DNA of 43,723 bases from Sphingobacterium composti (GTDB lineage: Bacteria; Bacteroidota; Bacteroidia; Sphingobacteriales; Sphingobacteriaceae), in NCBI RefSeq assembly GCF_009829075.1, contig NZ_WUQZ01000021.1, positions 1-43,723 on the forward strand, in the 5' to 3' direction. The notes beneath the pieces are model-generated. The model made no database searches. It was not told the DNA's origin and saw only the letters and a program-made list of their open reading frames with translations. Every line of letters starts with the position of its first letter. Position 1 is the stretch's first letter. Both the position numbers and the translations under genes were made by a program. Shown piece after piece: positions 39,266 through 43,723 of the stretch.

Positions 39266-40465
39266 ATGAGTATTTCCATTGTCTTATTTGATAATTTTGA
39301 AGAGCGAGCGAATTTATTACCTTTAGTTGCGACTCGTCCTATAGGCAATCTGCGTATTGGAGCTTTAACTATCAATCAAAAATGGAAAGTTTTGTCAAGT
39401 CAGGATGTTTCTTACCTCACTGTAGATTATCTTCAAGAGAAATTTCCTTGTAATCCTCTACAACCTGTCATTATATTAGTCAACGCGTGTATATTACCGA
39501 CAAAGGATTTATTAGAAACATTTCTTAATCTAGAATTCAACTGCAATTTAGTCGACGAACAAGGCAAGTGGTTGGCCGTTAAAGTTATGAAAGAGGATTT
39601 TCTCTTGCTTCAGCAAAGAAAGAGGTTGGATTATCCAGAAACTTGTCTTATCGGAGATATTCCTCGGATAAAATATCTTGAGGATGTATTTCTTTTAAAT
39701 GAGAAGCAGATTGCTGTTGATATTGAGCATTTGAAACTTCAAAAATCTGTATTTATTGATTATCAAAATTCGATATTTTATGGCGATGATTTGTATTTAC
39801 ATGATTCCATACAATTTGAACAAGTTACCTTGGATACCCGTACAGGGCCTGTTTATGTCGAAGAGGATGTGATTATAGAGCCTGGTGTTATTATAAAGGG
39901 GCCAGCATATATTGGTAAAGGAAGTAGATTGAAATCAGGAACTGTAATATATCCAAATGTGACAATTGGGCCTAATTGTACAATTAGTGGTGAATTAAAT
40001 AATACCGTAATTTGGGGTAATTCTTCCAAAGGTCATTATGGTTATTTAGGCTGTGCTGTGATAGGTGAGGGATGTAATTTGGGTGCAGGTACGTCAAATT
40101 CCAATTTGAAAAATGATTGGAGTGAAGTGAAGGTGTATAATTATCAAAGCAATGATTTTCGAAATACAGGTTTATTAAAATGCGGTGTTTTCATAGGTGA
40201 TCATAGTATGTTAGCAATTTCTTCAAAGATTAATACAGGTACTGTGATAGGTGTAGGTGCGCAGATTGCAATGTCAAATTTTATTCCCAAATTTGTGTCT
40301 GATTTTTCGTGGATCACAGATGCAAAATCTGAAAGTTATATGTTTACCAAGTTTATTGAAATGCTTACCCGAAAAGCGCAGATCAAAAAGGAGAATTTGA
40401 CAGCTGAAGATAAAGAAATATTTGAATACATATACAGACAAAAAGAGTCGTTAAGAAATTATTAA
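39266..40465 (+). CDS. GlmU-family sugar-nucleotide transferase/left-handed beta-helix protein
   Basis: 399 residues. The N-terminal half (1-190) is a divergent nucleotidyltransferase-like domain starting ISIVLFDNFEERANLLPLVA and TRPIGNLRIG. The C-terminal half (about 200-380) is a left-handed beta-helix of hexapeptides (VYVEEDVIIEPGVIIKGPAY, IGKGSRLKSGTVIYP, VIGEGCNLGAGTSNSNLKND). This is the Bacteroidota GlmU-family protein, annotated as a UDP-GlcNAc-type enzyme but lacking a demonstrated activity. First gene of a probable operon with tpiA, prmA and the Mpl-like gene (24, 8 and 3 bp gaps). Confidence 0.85.
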   Translation: MSISIVLFDNFEERANLLPLVATRPIGNLRIGALTINQKWKVLSSQDVSYLTVDYLQEKFPCNPLQPVIILVNACILPTKDLLETFLNLEFNCNLVDEQGKWLAVKVMKEDFLLLQQRKRLDYPETCLIGDIPRIKYLEDVFLLNEKQIAVDIEHLKLQKSVFIDYQNSIFYGDDLYLHDSIQFEQVTLDTRTGPVYVEEDVIIEPGVIIKGPAYIGKGSRLKSGTVIYPNVTIGPNCTISGELNNTVIWGNSSKGHYGYLGCAVIGEGCNLGAGTSNSNLKNDWSEVKVYNYQSNDFRNTGLLKCGVFIGDHSMLAISSKINTGTVIGVGAQIAMSNFIPKFVSDFSWITDAKSESYMFTKFIEMLTRKAQIKKENLTAEDKEIFEYIYRQKESLRNY

Positions 40466-40489
40466 TCAACCTTAAATATATTAAAAACT

Positions 40490-41257
40490 ATGCGTAAAAA
40501 AATTGTAGCAGGAAACTGGAAAATGAATTTGAATTTTGAAGAAGGCGTAAGTCTTTTTTCAGAAATTGTAAATATGGTGAAAGATGAGGTGGTGGGCGAT
40601 CAAGAAGTAATCGTATGTACACCATTCATTCATTTGTCTACAGTTGCAAAAATGTCAGAAAACGTTAAAAACGTAAATATTGGTTCTCAAAATGTTCACC
40701 AAGCTGAATCTGGTGCTTACACTGGTGAAGTATCTGCTTCACAAGTAAAATCTGTAGGTGTAGAATATGTGATTTTGGGTCACTCTGAGCGAAGAGCTTA
40801 TTTTGGAGAAACAGATGCTTTATTAGCTGAGAAAACAAATGTTACTTTAAAACATGGTTTAAAACCAATTTTCTGTATTGGAGAGACCAAAGAAGAGCGT
40901 GAATCAGGTAAATTCTTTGATGTAATCAAAAACCAATTGGTTAATGGCGTGTTCCACTTAAGTAAAGAAGATTTTGCTAAAGTGGTATTGGCATACGAGC
41001 CTGTTTGGGCCATTGGTACAGGCTTAACAGCTAGTCCAGAGCAAGCGCAAGAAGTTCATGCTTTCATCCGTGAGACTATTGCAAATCAATATGACGCAGA
41101 AACAGCAGACAACACGACAATCCTTTACGGAGGTAGCTGTAATCCATCTAATGCGCCAACATTATTCTCTCAAAAGGATATTGATGGTGGTTTGATAGGT
41201 GGTGCTTCTTTGAAATCAAGAGATTTCTTAGATATTGTTAAGGTATTTAATGCATAA
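40490..41257 (+). CDS. tpiA: Triosephosphate isomerase
   Basis: 255 residues of TIM barrel. It interconverts dihydroxyacetone phosphate and glyceraldehyde-3-phosphate in glycolysis. Catalytic features are NWKMN (N8, K10 region), H97 in GHSERR, E169 in AYEPVWAIGTG, and the phosphate-binding loops GGSCNPSNA and GGASLKS near the end. Normal length. Follows the GlmU-like gene by 24 bp. Confidence 0.98.
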   Translation: MRKKIVAGNWKMNLNFEEGVSLFSEIVNMVKDEVVGDQEVIVCTPFIHLSTVAKMSENVKNVNIGSQNVHQAESGAYTGEVSASQVKSVGVEYVILGHSERRAYFGETDALLAEKTNVTLKHGLKPIFCIGETKEERESGKFFDVIKNQLVNGVFHLSKEDFAKVVLAYEPVWAIGTGLTASPEQAQEVHAFIRETIANQYDAETADNTTILYGGSCNPSNAPTLFSQKDIDGGLIGGASLKSRDFLDIVKVFNA

Positions 41258-41265
41258 TTATAATA

Positions 41266-42105
41266 ATGAAATATACTGCGGTTAACTTTGTGAGTGCGGA
41301 TATACAGGATTGGCAGAAGGATTTGTTAATAGCTGATTTGGGAGATATAGGCTTTGATACTTTTGAAGATACAGAAGAAGGATTCTCGGCTTATATTCCA
41401 AGTTCAAATTTAGATTTACAGGCTCTAGAGACGCTTTTGTTGCATCAGGTAGTAGATTATTCATTAGACTACCAAGTACAAGATGTAAAAGAAGAGAATT
41501 GGAATGCGCTTTGGGAAAGCAATTTTAATCCAATAGTGGTGGATGATACTTGTTATGTTCGTGCTACTTTTCATGAAGCAAAGCCGGAGTATACATATGA
41601 AATCGTAATTGATCCTAAAATGTCGTTTGGTACAGGTCATCACCAAACGACATCTATGATGTTATCTTATATTTTGGAAAATAATTTTCAAAGTAAAAAC
41701 GTACTTGACATGGGATGTGGTACGGGTATATTAGCTATCTTAGCTTCCAAAAAAGGTGCAAAATCTGTGCTGGCAGTCGATTATGATACCATTTGCGTTG
41801 ATAGTGTCAAAGAAAATTCTGAACTAAATAACATAACTAATGTTAAGCCTCTATTAGGATCTAAAGAAGTGATCGAAGGTCAAAAATTTGATTGCATATT
41901 AGCGAATATTAATAGAAATATTTTGTTGGATCAAATGTCTACGTATGCAGATAACCTTGATTCTAATGGAGAATTATATATCAGCGGATTTTACGAAGAG
42001 GAGGATCTTCCAATTCTAAGAAAATTTTGTGAAGAGTTATCTTTTTCTTTTGTGAGTAACAAAGTTTTAGATAAGTGGTGTGCAGCAAAATTCATTAAAA
42101 AATAA
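41266..42105 (+). CDS. prmA: Ribosomal protein L11 methyltransferase
   Basis: 279 residues. It trimethylates L11 using SAM. N-terminal substrate-binding domain (about 1-90), with the WNALWESNFNPIVV linker, then the methyltransferase core: FGTGHHQTTSMML, VLDMGCGTGILAILASKKGA (motif I, about 145-165), and NINRNIL (motif IV, NPPY-like N-x-N). C-terminal ISGFYEED. Typical PrmA. 8 bp after tpiA and 3 bp before the Mpl-like gene. Confidence 0.95.
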   Translation: MKYTAVNFVSADIQDWQKDLLIADLGDIGFDTFEDTEEGFSAYIPSSNLDLQALETLLLHQVVDYSLDYQVQDVKEENWNALWESNFNPIVVDDTCYVRATFHEAKPEYTYEIVIDPKMSFGTGHHQTTSMMLSYILENNFQSKNVLDMGCGTGILAILASKKGAKSVLAVDYDTICVDSVKENSELNNITNVKPLLGSKEVIEGQKFDCILANINRNILLDQMSTYADNLDSNGELYISGFYEEEDLPILRKFCEELSFSFVSNKVLDKWCAAKFIKK

Positions 42106-42108
42106 GCT

Positions 42109-43491
42109 ATGCGTATTCACTTTATAGCAATAGGAGGTAGCGTAATGCATAATCTTGCCATTAGTTTAGCAAGATTAGGACATCAAATTACTGGATCTGA
42201 TGATCAGATAGTAGAGCCTTCTAAATCGAATCTTAAGGAAGCGGGTTTGTATCCTAACCAAATTGGTTGGAATACAGACAGTATTACAGAAGAATTGGAT
42301 GCTATAATTTTAGGAAAACATGCAGAGGCTGATAATCCAGAATTAATAAAAGCTCAAGAGCTCGGAATTAAAATTTATTCATTCCCAGAATTCATTTACG
42401 AACAATCAAAAGAAAAGATTCGTGTCGTTATAGCAGGCACATTTGGCAAGACTACTATTGTTAGTATGATTATGCATGTGCTAAAGAAACTGGGAAAGGA
42501 TTTTGATTATGTGATAGGGGCGCAATTAGAAGGATTTGAATCATTAATCAAATTATCGTCTTCGGCACCGATAATTCTGATTGAAGGTGATGAATATTAT
42601 GCTTCATCCATCGATGATCACTCTAAATTCCATTACTATCACCCGAATATCGCTTTAATAAGCAATGTCGTTTGGGATGAATTTAAGACTGAGGTGTCTG
42701 AAGTTGTTTATTTTCAACAGTTTAAAGAGTTTATAGATACGATAGAGCAGAAAGGAACTTTAGTATACAATAAAGAAGACGCAAACGTCGTAAAGATAGT
42801 AGGAGATACCAAAGATTGCAAAATAAATAGGCATGGCTACAAAATGCCTATTTATACAATTAATAAAGGAATCACATATATCGAAGTTGGAGATGCGCAT
42901 ATTCCCCTGCATATAATTGGGAAGCAAAATCTATCAAATATTGCAGGTGCATATACGGTTTGTGAGTGGCTGGGTATAAAAAGAGTTGATTTTTATGAGA
43001 GCATATCTTCCTTTAAGAGTTCTATTAGATATTTAGAATTTGTAAAAAGTGAAGCAGGCTCTGTTGTTTATCAAGACTTTGCCCATACACCTGCTAAGCT
43101 TATCTCGAGTATTCATGCTGTAAAAGAACAGTTCTCAAATCAAAAGTTACTTACTATAATAGAGCTAACCCCATACGATATATTGAATAACAACAAATTA
43201 GAGTATTATCGCAACAGTATGAGCGAATCTGACGTTGCTATTGTTTATGTAAATAAAAATAGTATAAAAGAAAAAAATATAGTTTTAAGCAATGTGATAA
43301 ATACGGTAATTTCCACATTTAACCATAGTCATATGAAAGTGATTACCAATGCGACTGAACTGAATATGTTTTTAGAAAATTTTGAAAGTCAGGGCTTTAA
43401 TTTGTTATTTATGAGTTCGGATAATAATGCAGGTGTAAATGTGTTAAGTTATGCGGATAAATTTTTGTCTAAAGAAGTCAAAAAATTTTGA
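42109..43491 (+). CDS. mpl: Mpl-like peptidoglycan recycling ligase (Mur ligase family), divergent
   Basis: 460 residues with Mur ligase layout: IAIGGSVMHNLAISLARLGH (MurC-type N domain), the ATP loop IAGTFGKTTIVSM (about 107-119), EGDEYYAS for the Mg/ATP Glu (about 160-168), and a C-terminal domain with FAHTPAKLISS. Mpl ligates recovered murein tripeptide to UDP-MurNAc. Oddities: the loop His of AGTHGKTT is Phe here, and the WDH-type motif after NIALISN reads WDEFKTE. So it may be altered in activity. Last gene of the tpiA group, 3 bp after prmA. Confidence 0.75.
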   Translation: MRIHFIAIGGSVMHNLAISLARLGHQITGSDDQIVEPSKSNLKEAGLYPNQIGWNTDSITEELDAIILGKHAEADNPELIKAQELGIKIYSFPEFIYEQSKEKIRVVIAGTFGKTTIVSMIMHVLKKLGKDFDYVIGAQLEGFESLIKLSSSAPIILIEGDEYYASSIDDHSKFHYYHPNIALISNVVWDEFKTEVSEVVYFQQFKEFIDTIEQKGTLVYNKEDANVVKIVGDTKDCKINRHGYKMPIYTINKGITYIEVGDAHIPLHIIGKQNLSNIAGAYTVCEWLGIKRVDFYESISSFKSSIRYLEFVKSEAGSVVYQDFAHTPAKLISSIHAVKEQFSNQKLLTIIELTPYDILNNNKLEYYRNSMSESDVAIVYVNKNSIKEKNIVLSNVINTVISTFNHSHMKVITNATELNMFLENFESQGFNLLFMSSDNNAGVNVLSYADKFLSKEVKKF

Positions 43492-43557
43492 TTAGATAGT
43501 TTTTAAATTAATAAATTATTTTTAACTTGCGCGTTAAATAATAAAAACATTTACCAA

Positions 43558-43723
43558 ATGAATACTTTAGGGAAAAAAATTAGATTATTAAGACACCAAA
43601 AGGGATGGAGTCAAGAAGATGTAGCAAAACGCTTGGATATTTCTATTCCTGCGTTTTCAAAAATTGAAACAGGCATTACAGATGTTAATCTTTCAAGATT
43701 AAATCAAATTGCTAAACTTTTCA
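43558..43723 (+). CDS. XRE-family transcriptional regulator (cut by window edge)
   Basis: The first 55 residues of an XRE regulator, from ATG 43558: an HTH of the Cro/C1 type with IRLLRHQKGWSQEDVAKRLD and PAFSKIETGITDVNLSRLNQ. Domain only; the C-terminus is outside the window. Unlike the hipB genes its upstream region has no TATATG palindrome. Confidence 0.85.
   Translation, partial: MNTLGKKIRLLRHQKGWSQEDVAKRLDISIPAFSKIETGITDVNLSRLNQIAKLF

Overview
The window is AT-rich bacterial chromosome from a member of the Bacteroidota, most likely Sphingobacteriaceae (Sphingobacterium/Pedobacter-like). The basis is gene content (Bacteroidota-type long amidophosphoribosyltransferase, GlmU-family nucleotidyltransferase, LysS with a C-terminal winged-helix-like tail, Mpl-like peptidoglycan ligase), TAnnTTTG -7 promoter motifs, few Shine-Dalgarno sequences, and a tmRNA whose tag ends ENYALAA.

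Layout. (1) 1-892: a nest of two broken insertion sequences; an IS256-family transposase gene is cut by an ISAon1-type element that runs off the left edge. (2) 942-6184: chromosomal genes for a fatty-acid desaturase, a secreted GH43 hydrolase, PpnP nucleoside phosphorylase, a VF530-type DNA-binding protein, a Rieske ferredoxin and several unknowns. (3) 6452-13.5 kb: accessory DNA with a hipBST-like three-gene toxin-antitoxin locus, a type I hsdM stump fused to a decayed radC, a truncated DUF2971 gene, and a run of small phage/ICE-type genes mostly on the minus strand, including a beta-clamp-like fragment. (4) 13545-28368: a discrete integrated island of about 14.8 kb. It is bounded by 14-bp direct repeats, one of which is the 3' end of the tmRNA gene. 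It starts with a tyrosine integrase and a DUF3853 protein, continues with a probable replication protein, a candidate oriT and mobC (no relaxase), a mini-operon of very small genes beside a strongly structured about 170-nt element, a second hipBST copy, and a complete type I restriction-modification operon (hsdR-hsdM-hsdS), a HEPN protein and an AbiC-like abortive-infection protein. (5) 28357-43723: the tmRNA and core genes (methyltransferase, lipoprotein, YgiD-type dioxygenase, AraC regulator, AmtB, PurF homologue, YchJ, lipocalin-like protein, LysS, L31, GlmU-like protein, TpiA, PrmA, Mpl-like ligase), ending inside an XRE regulator.

How it fits together. The island looks like a mobilizable defence island: a site-specific recombinase for the tmRNA target, a transfer origin with an accessory relaxosome protein that would need a relaxase in trans, and stacked anti-phage or stabilising cargo (HipBST, type I RM, HEPN, AbiC-like). 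The hipBST copies on either side of the left attachment site are the same length (1572 bp, offset exactly 11877 bp), and each lies just upstream of a different type I RM family. Both carry three 18-bp operators TATATG-N6-CATATA (site 1 with one mismatch) spaced at exactly 40 bp. The material left of attL looks like an older, decayed element at or near the same site. All calls come from reading the sequence; no database search was run.
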